Assembly: GCA_025463105.1 (NCBI GenBank)
Contig: JAOAPW010000308.1
Span: 1-9,159, forward strand
DNA length: 9,159 bases
Direction: 5' to 3'
Source: Candidatus Acidiferrum typicum
Lineage (GTDB): Bacteria; Acidobacteriota; Terriglobia; Acidiferrales; UBA7541
Made by a program: the position numbers and the translations under genes. Below the pieces are notes generated by a model, which had not been told where the DNA came from, ran no database searches, and saw nothing but the letters and a program-made list of their open reading frames with translations. This document shows, piece by piece, positions 1-6,773 of this stretch (its first letter is position 1; each line of letters starts with the position of its first letter).

Positions 1-94
1 GTCGCCATCGGTCGCCGGAGGGTGCTCCTCGCACCTGAGTGGCTTCCACGACAGCGTACTGGTCGCCGCCAGTCGCGTCAAGCATCGTGAATAA

Positions 95-125
95 CTGTGG
101 TGATATACCACAGACGGAGTCTGTG
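95..125. repeat. Two overlapping, mutually exclusive hairpins
   Basis: Two perfect inverted repeats share one arm. CTGTGGT (95-101) and ACCACAG (107-113) form a 7-bp stem with a 5-base loop. CACAGAC (109-115) and GTCTGTG (119-125) form a 7-bp stem with a 3-base loop. The shared CACAG (109-113) can pair with only one partner at a time. The structure lies about 130 bases upstream of the UPF0182 start. It could be an operator, a switch-like leader element or a copy of a dispersed intergenic repeat. The pairing is read directly; any role is inference. Confidence 0.7.
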
Positions 126-129
126 CCTC

Positions 130-156
130 TTGTTCCGATGGTGCTTGTGATACGAT
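130..156 (+). promoter_or_regulatory. Weak candidate promoter for the UPF0182 gene
   Basis: TACGAT (151-156) matches the -10 consensus at 4 of 6 bases and is preceded by TG plus one base (148-150), as in extended -10 promoters. A poor -35, TTGTTC (130-135), lies 15 bases upstream, shorter than the usual 17. Transcription would begin near 163 and leave a leader of about 90 bases, placing the hairpins at 95-125 upstream of the transcript. This is a weak call based only on consensus matching. Confidence 0.25.
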
Positions 157-254
157 CTCGGCTGGTCTGCATTCACCGCAATATCGCGCCGCTCAAACAT
201 TTGCATTCCGGGCTTCGAAGCGGCGCTATTGCCCGGCAAATAGAATTCGCCTTT

Positions 255-2969
255 ATGCGTCCCTCACAAGTTGCCAAGCTGATCGTTCTTATGTTTTTGT
301 TCGGGATCGTAGCCTGGGCCGCGTCGACGGCCGCCAATTTCATTATTGAATACAATTGGTGGAAAGAGCTGGGACAGGTTGACACCTGGGTCGGCATGCT
401 GTGGTACAGCATTGCCCCTGCGGCGGCCGGCGCCGCGGTGGCGTTTGTCGCGCTCTGGGTGGCTCATGCGTCGGGATTGCGATTCGCCGGAATCCGCGGG
501 AAGGATTTTCGCCTTTACTCCCGGCTGATTCCGTTCGCACTGGCGTTTGTAGCATTCATTTTCGCGTCGAACTCCATTGACTACTGGACCGTGATGCGCT
601 TTTTCGGTTCGCGCGGACTTGCGGTCGCGGCGGACGCCTGGAAGGATCAGGTTTTTTCGCGCGGCCTGCCGTTTTACCTTTTCGATCTCCCCTTCTATTC
701 GCAAGTCCTCGGATTTGTGTTCGTGCTGGCGATTCTTTGCGCGCTGGTCTTCTGGGCTACGGCCCGAGGATGGCAGCTGGCCGAACGTTTTCGTTACGGG
801 CGGCTAAGAATTGATTCGGGCAACACTTTGGTTCTTGGCCCGAACACGCTGCTGCTGCCGGGCGCAACGCGTGCCGGCTTCGTGCGCATCATCAGCGTCA
901 TTTTATTGCTGGGCTTCGCGGTTTGGGTGTTTCTCGGCAACTATGAACTGCTGCTGAATTCGCATGCCTTCATGACTGGCGCCGACTATGTGGATGAAAA
1001 AATCACGCTGCCCTTGCGCTGGGTCCTGATCATCGCCACGCTGGCTTCTCTGCCTCTTGTTTGGATGCGGCAATACAAAAAGGCTGCCGTAGTGGTGATA
1101 TCTTTTTTTGTTTTGCAACTGGCTTTGCCGGGGATCGAACACGCGGTTTATGTGCGGCCGAATGAGATCTCGATTGAGCGGCCCTATATCGAGCGCCACA
1201 TCGAGGCGACTTCGATTGCCTTTGGTCTGAATCGGAACGCTACGGAACGCCCGTTTGCGCCTCCTATCGGACAACCCGCAATCGATCCGGTCCAGGACGC
1301 CACGCTGCTCGATAATGTTCGTCTGTGGGACCTGCGCGCCTACAACGCAACCATTGGTCAGATCCAGGCCCTGCGCCCCTACTACACATTTCCTGCAACC
1401 GACGTGGATCGCTACTTTCCGAATGGGCGCATCAAGCAAGTGCTGTTGTCTCCCAGGGAAATTGACGTGACCCAATTGTCGGCAGAGGCCAGCCAGAGCT
1501 GGATCAATCCACGTTTTATTTATACTCATGGCTTCGGCGCGGTGCTGTCGGAGGTCAACAAGATTACGCCTGACGGGTTGCCGGTTCTGTTGATCGAAAA
1601 TGCTCCGCCCGAAATCAAGTCGCCCGGGTTTAAGCTGACGCGGCCGGAAATTTATTTTGGGGCGAAGACGCAGGATCCTGTGTTCGTCCATACCGCGCGT
1701 GAGGAATTCGATTATCCCGTTGGCGACCAGAATAAATATTCGACCTACCAGGGCACGGGGGGATTTCCTGTCGGGTCATTCTTTATGAAGGTGGCCGCCG
1801 CGATTTCAGAAGGCGAGCCAAACATTATTTTCACCGGCTATCTGACCGGTGAAAGCCGCATGATGATTCACCGCAAAGTGCAGGACCGGCTGGAGCATCT
1901 GACGGGCTTCCTGCACTGGGATCAGGATCCGTATCTGGTAATCACCGACGACGGAAAATTAGTCTGGATGGTGGACGCGTATACGACTTCCCTTTCGCAT
2001 CCGTATTCGGCGACGCTGCCCATCACTGGCCTCGATGAAGGCGCCAATTACATTCGGAATGCGGTGAAGGCCACAGTGGATGCATACACGGGGAAAATTT
2101 CGTTATATGTATTTGATCCGGGCGATCCCATCATTCAGGCATACGAGCATCTGTTTCCAAAACTGTTCCAGCCTGCCTCTGCAATGCCGGCGGACCTGCG
2201 GCGGCACGCGAGATATCCCGAAATTATTTTTAGCGCGCAGGCTGAGGCCTACCGGACTTTTCATATGCGTGATCCCCAGGTCTTTTACAACAAGGAAGAC
2301 ATCTGGGAAATCGCGCATAACCTGTTTGGCCAGTCCGGACATCCGGAGCCTGTGCAACCGACATACGTGGTGGCCACTTTGCCGGGCGAAAAACAGCCTG
2401 AGTTCCTGTTGATTTTGCCGTTTACTCCGCGCGCGAAAGATAATTTGATCGGATGGATGGCCGCTCGATGCGACGGCGAACACCTGGGCGACCTGGTCTT
2501 TTTTCAACTGCCGAAGCAGCAACTCATGTACGGCCCCATGCAGATTGAATCGCGGATCGATCAGGACCAGAATATTTCCAAGGATTTAACGCTGTGGAAC
2601 CAGCAAGGCTCACGCGTATTGCGTGGAAATATTATCGCTCTCCCCGTGACGGCCGGCTTTCTGTACGTCGAGTCCATTTATATTCAGGCTAACGAAGCTC
2701 GTATGCCTCAGCTGAAGAAGGTGGTCCTGGCAATGGGCGATCGCCTGATTTATCGGGATACCTTCGAAGAAGCTCTCGCCGATCTGACCAGAACACTTGT
2801 GCCAACACGGGCTCCTGCCACAGTCGCCGCTTCCAGTTCCGCTCCCGCGCCGCCGGCAGACACAAAAAACACGCCCACGCTAGAGGAACGCCTCCGCGCG
2901 CTTCATGATCAGGCCGAACAACTCACCCGAGAGTTGGAAAAATTAGAAAAAGAAGCGGGAAAGAAATAG
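255..2969 (+). CDS. UPF0182 (COG1615) family multi-pass membrane protein
   Basis: This encodes a large integral membrane protein of the UPF0182 family, whose biochemical function is unknown. From the ATG at 255 it has 904 residues, normal for the family. About seven hydrophobic segments lie in the first third (roughly residues 8-28, 48-70, 90-106, 150-170, 208-227, 254-271, 277-293). A large, probably extracytoplasmic part follows. Family hallmarks include PNEISIERPYI (302-312), YTHGFG (423-428), RPEIYFG (463-469), NYIRNAVKATVDAY (598-611) and HMRDPQVFYNKEDIW (670-684). The last 30 residues are charged and predicted to be coiled coil, after an Ala/Pro-rich linker (about 851-870). The frame stays open upstream to a GTG at 39, but the 72 extra residues look nothing like the family, whereas residue 1 of the 255 start begins just before the first membrane helix. 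No clear ribosome binding site precedes 255. The gene converges on the Sel1-repeat gene, and nothing nearby suggests a job for it. Confidence 0.93.
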   Translation: MRPSQVAKLIVLMFLFGIVAWAASTAANFIIEYNWWKELGQVDTWVGMLWYSIAPAAAGAAVAFVALWVAHASGLRFAGIRGKDFRLYSRLIPFALAFVAFIFASNSIDYWTVMRFFGSRGLAVAADAWKDQVFSRGLPFYLFDLPFYSQVLGFVFVLAILCALVFWATARGWQLAERFRYGRLRIDSGNTLVLGPNTLLLPGATRAGFVRIISVILLLGFAVWVFLGNYELLLNSHAFMTGADYVDEKITLPLRWVLIIATLASLPLVWMRQYKKAAVVVISFFVLQLALPGIEHAVYVRPNEISIERPYIERHIEATSIAFGLNRNATERPFAPPIGQPAIDPVQDATLLDNVRLWDLRAYNATIGQIQALRPYYTFPATDVDRYFPNGRIKQVLLSPREIDVTQLSAEASQSWINPRFIYTHGFGAVLSEVNKITPDGLPVLLIENAPPEIKSPGFKLTRPEIYFGAKTQDPVFVHTAREEFDYPVGDQNKYSTYQGTGGFPVGSFFMKVAAAISEGEPNIIFTGYLTGESRMMIHRKVQDRLEHLTGFLHWDQDPYLVITDDGKLVWMVDAYTTSLSHPYSATLPITGLDEGANYIRNAVKATVDAYTGKISLYVFDPGDPIIQAYEHLFPKLFQPASAMPADLRRHARYPEIIFSAQAEAYRTFHMRDPQVFYNKEDIWEIAHNLFGQSGHPEPVQPTYVVATLPGEKQPEFLLILPFTPRAKDNLIGWMAARCDGEHLGDLVFFQLPKQQLMYGPMQIESRIDQDQNISKDLTLWNQQGSRVLRGNIIALPVTAGFLYVESIYIQANEARMPQLKKVVLAMGDRLIYRDTFEEALADLTRTLVPTRAPATVAASSSAPAPPADTKNTPTLEERLRALHDQAEQLTRELEKLEKEAGKK

Positions 2970-3057
2970 ATTCGAAATGACGGCGTCACCCGGTTCGCAT
3001 TGCCGCTATTTAGGCCGAGTTGCGCTGAACATCATGGCGTTTTGCATTGGCGATCGA

Positions 3058-4263
3058 TCAATGATCGACTGCCGGCGATTGATCATTAGCCACTTCGCCT
3101 TGACTCATCTTGGAAGAAACCTCCCTCAATTGCTTGCTTACGTCCAGCGTTTTCCCGGCAAGGCTAAACAACGAATATGCTTTTGCAAAATCACGTTGAA
3201 CGCCCCAGCCTGTCTTATACATTTCTGCAAGGTTAAATTGCGCGTATGAATTTCCCTTCTCGGCAGCCCAAGTCCACAATTTCACAGCCTCTGCCAAATT
3301 CCGCTCAATCCCGGCCGTACCGAAAAAAAACATCGTTCCCAATCTCGTTGCGGAGTGCGCGTTACCGCCATCGACAGCTCGGCGATACCATGCGGCGGCT
3401 TCTGGGTAATCAATTTTGACGCCTTTACCAAGCTCGTAGATTTCACCGATTTCTGCTTGTGCCTCCACCGATCCATGTTCCCCAGCCAGCCGGAATTGCA
3501 GTAGTGCTTCTTGTAAATCTTGCTTTACGCCCTGGCCCGTTTCGTACATGACGCCCAGTCCGTACTGAGCACTAGCCTCACCCGCTTCCGCCGCTTTCCT
3601 ATACAACTTCACGGCTTTCGCCGAGTCCGCAGTAACTCCCAGCCCTCCGGCGTAAAAGGTCCCGAGAAGTGCTTGTGCCCCTGGATCGTGTTTCCCGGCC
3701 GCTTTCCGGGCCAACTTGAGCGCTTTGCCTAAATCCTTCGGCGCGCCGTTACCGGTGGCATACATATAACCAAGCGCCGCCACCGCCTTGGTATATTCCG
3801 CATCCGATGCCTTTTTGATCCAATATAGGGCATCCTGTGCGCTCTGCTGCACTCCCTGCCCCCGAAGATAAAAAAGTCCGATGTTCAATTGAGCTACGGG
3901 GTTCCCATAAACGGCGGCGCGCATGTACCATTTGGCCGCTTCCGCGAGATCCTTGATTCCTTCCGGACCGGTCTCGTACAAATATCCGAGATTGTTTTGC
4001 GCCGAAGGGTCGCCGCTGTCCGCGGCCGTGCGATACCACCGAACCGATGCATTGAGGTCCTGGTCGACTCCTTTCCCAAACTGGTAAGCAAAGCCGAGTT
4101 GGAATTGCGATTCGACACTTCCCGACGTCGCCTTTTTGGTTAGCTCCTTCAAATTTATTCGCGATGAATTCGGATTTGAACTCGGCGACAACGATTGGGC
4201 ACATGCAAAATCCGAATACATGATGGTTAGGAACAATGTGATCAACAGAAATTCCCTGCGCAT
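3058..4263 (-). CDS. Secreted Sel1-like repeat (SLR) protein, nine repeats
   Basis: This 401-residue protein is built almost wholly of Sel1-like (TPR-related) repeats, which form alpha-solenoids for protein-protein contacts. The N-terminus (residues 1-23) looks like a Sec signal peptide: Arg-Arg, a hydrophobic core, then Ala-Cys-Ala before Gln. The Cys sits in no lipobox, so a periplasmic or exported protein is likelier than a lipoprotein. Nine repeats of about 36 residues begin near 49, 85, 121, 157, 193, 229, 265, 301 and 338, with the usual AQ..LG..Y..G.GV..D...A..WYRKAA pattern. The C-terminal 25 residues are polar. The start is backed by AGAAGGGA (minus strand, 4278-4271) 7 bases upstream of the ATG. 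No catalytic domain is visible, so the partner and process are unknown; relatives act in signalling, envelope or secretion functions. It stands alone, converging with the UPF0182 gene across about 90 bases. Confidence 0.93.
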   Translation of the reverse strand: MRREFLLITLFLTIMYSDFACAQSLSPSSNPNSSRINLKELTKKATSGSVESQFQLGFAYQFGKGVDQDLNASVRWYRTAADSGDPSAQNNLGYLYETGPEGIKDLAEAAKWYMRAAVYGNPVAQLNIGLFYLRGQGVQQSAQDALYWIKKASDAEYTKAVAALGYMYATGNGAPKDLGKALKLARKAAGKHDPGAQALLGTFYAGGLGVTADSAKAVKLYRKAAEAGEASAQYGLGVMYETGQGVKQDLQEALLQFRLAGEHGSVEAQAEIGEIYELGKGVKIDYPEAAAWYRRAVDGGNAHSATRLGTMFFFGTAGIERNLAEAVKLWTWAAEKGNSYAQFNLAEMYKTGWGVQRDFAKAYSLFSLAGKTLDVSKQLREVSSKMSQGEVANDQSPAVDH

Positions 4264-4653
4264 ACCGACTTCCCTTCTGAGGACTGCGAAGACATGGATT
4301 GCAAGCGTGCTGCCAGGAGGAAAATAGAATTACGACCCACAGGCTGGAACGGCAAGTGATTGAATCAAGGAACAATGCGAATCGATCGAGTGCGATACGC
4401 CGAGGGCGATTGAATGTACCTGTCCAAACCTTAGACACACATTGAGGGACGCGTCCAAACCCGGACACTCGTGTCCTTCCGGGCCTTAAATGCAGGGCCA
4501 ATGTAAACGGCTCTCAAGCCCGGGTAGTCCGCGCGACTGAGGAATCAAGTGGAAGTCGACTGCGACGGGTGAAAGAGGCGGATCAGGAAATTGGCAAGAA
4601 TATAGTTTCCCGCCAAGATGAGGAAGCCAGGCCGGGCAGCGTCGCGCACGGCT
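4264..4653. other. 390-base gap without a supported gene
   Basis: The gap lies between the start of the Sel1-repeat gene and the stop of the four-cysteine protein gene. It holds the Sel1 gene's ribosome binding site at its left end and the GTCC/GGAC dyad cluster at 4421-4476. I found no convincing coding sequence. A minus-strand frame at 4545-4823 is open, but it overlaps the four-cysteine gene out of frame and resembles no family I know. An AGGAGG on the plus strand (4315-4320) is not followed by a start codon. No tRNA-like fold or terminator with a T tract was seen. Confidence 0.6.
4421..4476. promoter_or_regulatory. Cluster of GTCC/GGAC dyads, operator-like
   Basis: Two near copies of one dyad, GTCCAAACCTTAGACAC (4422-4438) and GTCCAAACCCGGACAC (4453-4468), lie 31 bases apart, about three helical turns. 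Between and after them are a perfect 10-base palindrome, GGACGCGTCC (4447-4456), and the inverted repeat GGACAC-TC-GTGTCC (4463-4476). Six half-sites thus alternate in direction within 56 bases, the layout of cooperative regulator binding. The cluster is 158-213 bases upstream of the Sel1-repeat start, so that gene is the natural target. A weak minus-strand promoter (TTGGAC at 4458-4453, TCTAAG at 4435-4430, 17-base gap) would overlap it. The regulator is unknown, and a decayed transposon end is the main alternative. Confidence 0.5.
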
Positions 4654-4866
4654 CTAGGATCTCGGCGTGTGGCCAGAGCATTCGATGACGGGCAGTTGCG
4701 GATACTTAGGGAAGGCAGGATCACTAGCCGAGCGCTCGCAGAGGTAGAAGATCGAGCCTCGCGCGGATTCAATTCTACGAGCATGTACGCAGTTGGCACA
4801 AAGACCGGCGCGGGACCGCTCACTCAACAAATTGGGATCTTCACGCACGCCTGCAGGATACTGCAT
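4654..4866 (-). CDS. Small four-cysteine, putative zinc-binding protein of unknown function
   Basis: From an ATG at 4866 this encodes 70 residues. The recognisable part is the C-terminal two thirds. It has a Cys-x2-Cys pair (LCANC), a basic stretch (HARRIESARGS), a third cysteine in FYLCERS, then SDPAFPKYPQLPV and a fourth cysteine. The spacing is C-x2-C-x16-C-x19-C, which fits a small zinc-ribbon-like fold. I recall similar short proteins with a CxxC-HAR-RGS-FPKYP pattern, unannotated, in Acidobacteria and some other phyla; this is memory, not a search result. The frame stays open upstream to a TTG at 5016, but that stretch has no family features and runs under the aroC promoter. GTG and TTG codons just before the first Cys pair are other possible starts, and no good ribosome binding site decides among them. 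The gene is divergent from aroC. Confidence 0.68.
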   Translation of the reverse strand: MQYPAGVREDPNLLSERSRAGLCANCVHARRIESARGSIFYLCERSASDPAFPKYPQLPVIECSGHTPRS

Positions 4867-4908
4867 TGAGGAAGCTTTCTGGTGACAGTTGTCGAGTCTG
4901 AGCAGGGC

Positions 4909-4940
4909 TTGTTGCAGATCCCGACGAACGCGGGCAACAA
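4909..4940. other. Possible stem-loop upstream of the four-cysteine gene
   Basis: TTGTTGC (4909-4915) is the exact reverse complement of GCAACAA (4934-4940). Inside it CCG (4921-4923) can pair with CGG (4931-4933), leaving a one-sided bulge of five bases and a seven-base loop. It sits in the divergent region between the four-cysteine gene and aroC and would lie in the leader of the former if transcription starts far upstream. There is no T tract to suggest a terminator. It may be chance. Confidence 0.3.
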
Positions 4941-4974
4941 CCGACCTAAGAATGTGGAGAGAGAGCTTCCTCGC

Positions 4975-5003
4975 TTTACGCGCCTTGCCGGGTCCGATAG
5001 AAT
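4975..5003 (+). promoter_or_regulatory. Sigma70-type promoter of aroC, with a near-leaderless start
   Basis: TTTACG (4975-4980) matches the -35 consensus at 4 of 6 bases, and TAGAAT (4998-5003) matches the -10 at 5 of 6, separated by exactly 17 bases. The expected first transcribed base is near 5010, only about six bases before the aroC ATG at 5016. That leaves no room for a Shine-Dalgarno site, and none is visible. The prediction is a leaderless or nearly leaderless aroC transcript. Confidence 0.6.
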
Positions 5004-5015
5004 GCAGAGCCTTCA

Positions 5016-6188
5016 ATGTTGCGCTTCGTCACTGCGGGTGAATCTCATGGTCAGGCGCTGATTGCGTGGATCAGCGGCTTGCCTGCGGGTGTGCCTATCG
5101 ATTTCGAGTTTATCCAAACAGAGCTGCACCGGCGGCAGTTGGGGTACGGACGCGGCGGACGCCAGAAAATTGAGAAGGACCGCGTGGAAGCGCTGTCGGG
5201 CATACGGCACGGGCAAACGATTGGCGCGCCAATCGCCTTACGCCTGGAAAATAAAGATTGGGCAAATTGGGAGAAGGCGCTGCCGGTCGAGGATGTTCCG
5301 GGAACGGAAGATGCGCGCCGCCCACTGACTGCGCCGCGCCCGGGACACGCGGATTTGGCAGGCGCGATGAAATTCAACTTTCACGATGCTCGATACATTC
5401 TGGAGCGCGCGTCGGCGCGAGAGACTGCGGCGCGCGTGGCAGCCGGCGCGCTTGCGAAGTTGTATTTGCGGCAATTCGATTGCAACGTCCTGAGCCACGT
5501 AATCGGGGTGGGCAAGACGCGCCTCACGCGCACCGTCGCATGGAGCGAAATTCAAGCCATCTGCGCGAATCTGGATTCCCCGTTGCGCTGCGTTGATCCG
5601 GCCACGGAGGCCGCGATGAAAGGCGAAGTCGACCTCGTGCATCGGGCAGGTAATACGGTGGGAGGGATTTTCGAAGTGGTCGCGCATAACGTTATCACTG
5701 GTCTCGGATCGCACGCGCAATGGGACGAGAAGCTCGATGGGCGCCTGGGGCAAGCGGTAATGTCGATTCAGGCAGTGAAGGGCGTAGAAATTGGCGCGGG
5801 GGTTACCGCGGCATCATCATACGGTTCCGAAGTGATGGATGAGATCGCTTATGACGCTTCGGGGAAACGTTTCACGCGCGCAACCAACCGGGCCGGCGGG
5901 CTCGAAGGCGGCATCACAAATGGCGAGGACGTCGTCGTGCGCGGCTATCTGAAACCAATCTCCACTTTGCGAAGCCCGCTGCAAACCGTCGACATGGTGA
6001 CGAAGCAACCCATTACCGCCGCCTACGAACGCTCTGACGTTTGCGTTGTACCGGCCGGAGGCGTGGCGGGCGAGGCAATGGTGTCGTTCGTGCTGGCGCA
6101 AGCGATGATTGAAAAATTCGGCGGAGACTCCTTGACGGAGGCTCGCCGGAATTTTGAGGCGTATCGGTTGCAGCTGAAAAACTTTTGA
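5016..6188 (+). CDS. aroC: Chorismate synthase
   Basis: This catalyses the last step of the shikimate pathway: 5-enolpyruvylshikimate-3-phosphate to chorismate, the precursor of aromatic amino acids, folate and quinones. It is a cytoplasmic homotetramer that needs reduced FMN. The 390 residues cover the whole family length. Visible signatures are the N-terminal TAGESHG (6-12), RRQLGYGRGGRQKIE (39-53), RASARETAARVAAGA (131-145), GLGSHAQWDEKLD (229-241), TNRAGGLEGGITNGE (290-304) and AAYERSDVC (335-343). Family active-site histidines are present at His11 and in the GLGSH element. The start is fixed by the conserved N-terminus, MLRFVTAGESHG. The length is that of the bacterial type common in Gram-positives and Acidobacteria. 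It is the first gene of the run leading into def, fmt and rsmB, 68 bases before def, with its own promoter just upstream. No defect is seen. Confidence 0.97.
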   Translation: MLRFVTAGESHGQALIAWISGLPAGVPIDFEFIQTELHRRQLGYGRGGRQKIEKDRVEALSGIRHGQTIGAPIALRLENKDWANWEKALPVEDVPGTEDARRPLTAPRPGHADLAGAMKFNFHDARYILERASARETAARVAAGALAKLYLRQFDCNVLSHVIGVGKTRLTRTVAWSEIQAICANLDSPLRCVDPATEAAMKGEVDLVHRAGNTVGGIFEVVAHNVITGLGSHAQWDEKLDGRLGQAVMSIQAVKGVEIGAGVTAASSYGSEVMDEIAYDASGKRFTRATNRAGGLEGGITNGEDVVVRGYLKPISTLRSPLQTVDMVTKQPITAAYERSDVCVVPAGGVAGEAMVSFVLAQAMIEKFGGDSLTEARRNFEAYRLQLKNF

Positions 6189-6220
6189 AACCACGGATGC
6201 ACACCGATGAACACGGATTC
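6189..6220. repeat. Three tandem 10-base units (consensus ACACGGATGA)
   Basis: Directly after the aroC stop lie CCACGGATGC (6191-6200), ACACCGATGA (6201-6210) and ACACGGATTC (6211-6220), three imperfect copies of one 10-base unit. From memory, AACCACGGAT-type repeats with ACACGGATGA units occur between genes at many sites in genomes of Acidobacteria, Verrucomicrobia and Planctomycetes, often just after stop codons. This copy fits that pattern. Its function is unknown, and it is not a hairpin. Confidence 0.65.
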
Positions 6221-6256
6221 CAATTCTTGTTCCAAAAATTCGGGTGACCTGCTGAG

Positions 6257-6766
6257 ATGACTTATCCGATTACGAAGTATGGTAACGCCGTGCTGGAATC
6301 CCCGGCGAAGCCAGTGGAGAAATTCGACGAAGAGCTCGCCAAATTGTGCGAGAACATGTTCGAGTCCATGTATGTGGCGCAGGGCGTGGGGCTGGCCGCG
6401 CCGCAAATCGGCCTGTCTAAAAAGCTGGCGGTGATCGACGTGAGCGTGGGAAAGAATCCGGAAGCGAGGCTGGTGCTTGCGAATCCGGAGATTATTCATG
6501 TCGAAGGCGACCAGCGGGAAGAAGAAGGGTGTCTTTCCCTGCCCGGATTTCGCGGCTCGGTGCTGCGTCCGGCTTACGTAACGATTCGCGCGCAGAACCT
6601 GAAGGGTGAAACCTACGAGATGCGCGGAGAAGGTTTGCTGGCTCGCGCCTTCTGTCACGAGATCGATCATCTCAACGGAATCTTATTTATCCAGCACCTC
6701 AGCATGCTCAAGAGGGACTTGATCAAACGCCGGATCCGCAAATTGCGGAAGACAGGCGAGTGGTAA
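6257..6766 (+). CDS. def: Peptide deformylase
   Basis: This removes the formyl group from the N-terminal methionine of new proteins at the ribosome exit, a metal-dependent hydrolysis needed before methionine aminopeptidase can act. The 169 residues are typical. All three family motifs are intact: GVGLAAPQIG (43-52) with the oxyanion-hole Gln50, EGCLSLP (90-96) with metal ligand Cys92, and HEIDHLNG (134-141) with metal ligands His134 and His138 and catalytic Glu135. The basic C-terminal tail (KRRIRKLRKTGEW) is common in this enzyme class. GGTGA (6243-6247) lies nine bases before the ATG as a modest ribosome binding site. It undoes the modification made by the product of fmt, 87 bases downstream, and is likely co-transcribed with it. 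No abnormality is seen. Confidence 0.97.
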   Translation: MTYPITKYGNAVLESPAKPVEKFDEELAKLCENMFESMYVAQGVGLAAPQIGLSKKLAVIDVSVGKNPEARLVLANPEIIHVEGDQREEEGCLSLPGFRGSVLRPAYVTIRAQNLKGETYEMRGEGLLARAFCHEIDHLNGILFIQHLSMLKRDLIKRRIRKLRKTGEW

Positions 6767-6773
6767 GAAGGGT

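Noticed and set aside
1..38. Partial upstream gene ending at the window's left edge
   Set aside because: The plus-strand frames stop within the first 94 bases with no recognisable protein end, so no gene can be supported.
39..254. In-frame extension of the UPF0182 gene to a GTG at 39
   Set aside because: The 72 extra residues show no family similarity, are encoded across the overlapping hairpins, and precede an ATG that starts exactly before the first membrane helix.
2978..2988. TGACG-G-CGTCA dyad after the UPF0182 stop
   Set aside because: Only five-base arms, no T tract and no second copy; likely chance.
3056..3084. GATCAAT/ATTGATC inverted repeat at the Sel1-repeat gene 3' end as a terminator
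   Set aside because: It lies around the stop codon, is AT-rich with a long loop and has no T tract, so termination cannot be supported.
2977..3249. Plus-strand open frame after the UPF0182 gene
   Set aside because: It mostly overlaps the 3' end of the Sel1-repeat gene on the opposite strand and has no recognisable protein features.
4315..4320. AGGAGG on the plus strand
   Set aside because: No ATG, GTG or TTG follows at a usable distance; an in-sequence TAG comes soon after.
3749..4501. Long minus-strand frame across the Sel1-repeat gene start
   Set aside because: It is another frame of the Sel1-repeat gene, whose own frame has a clear signal peptide, nine repeats and a ribosome binding site.
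4545..4823. Minus-strand 92-residue frame
   Set aside because: It overlaps the four-cysteine gene out of frame, has no family resemblance and no ribosome binding site.
4867..5016. N-terminal extension of the four-cysteine protein to a TTG at 5016
   Set aside because: The stretch is low in family features, runs under the aroC promoter and contains a stem-loop; a start at 4866 or later suits a short zinc-ribbon-like protein better.
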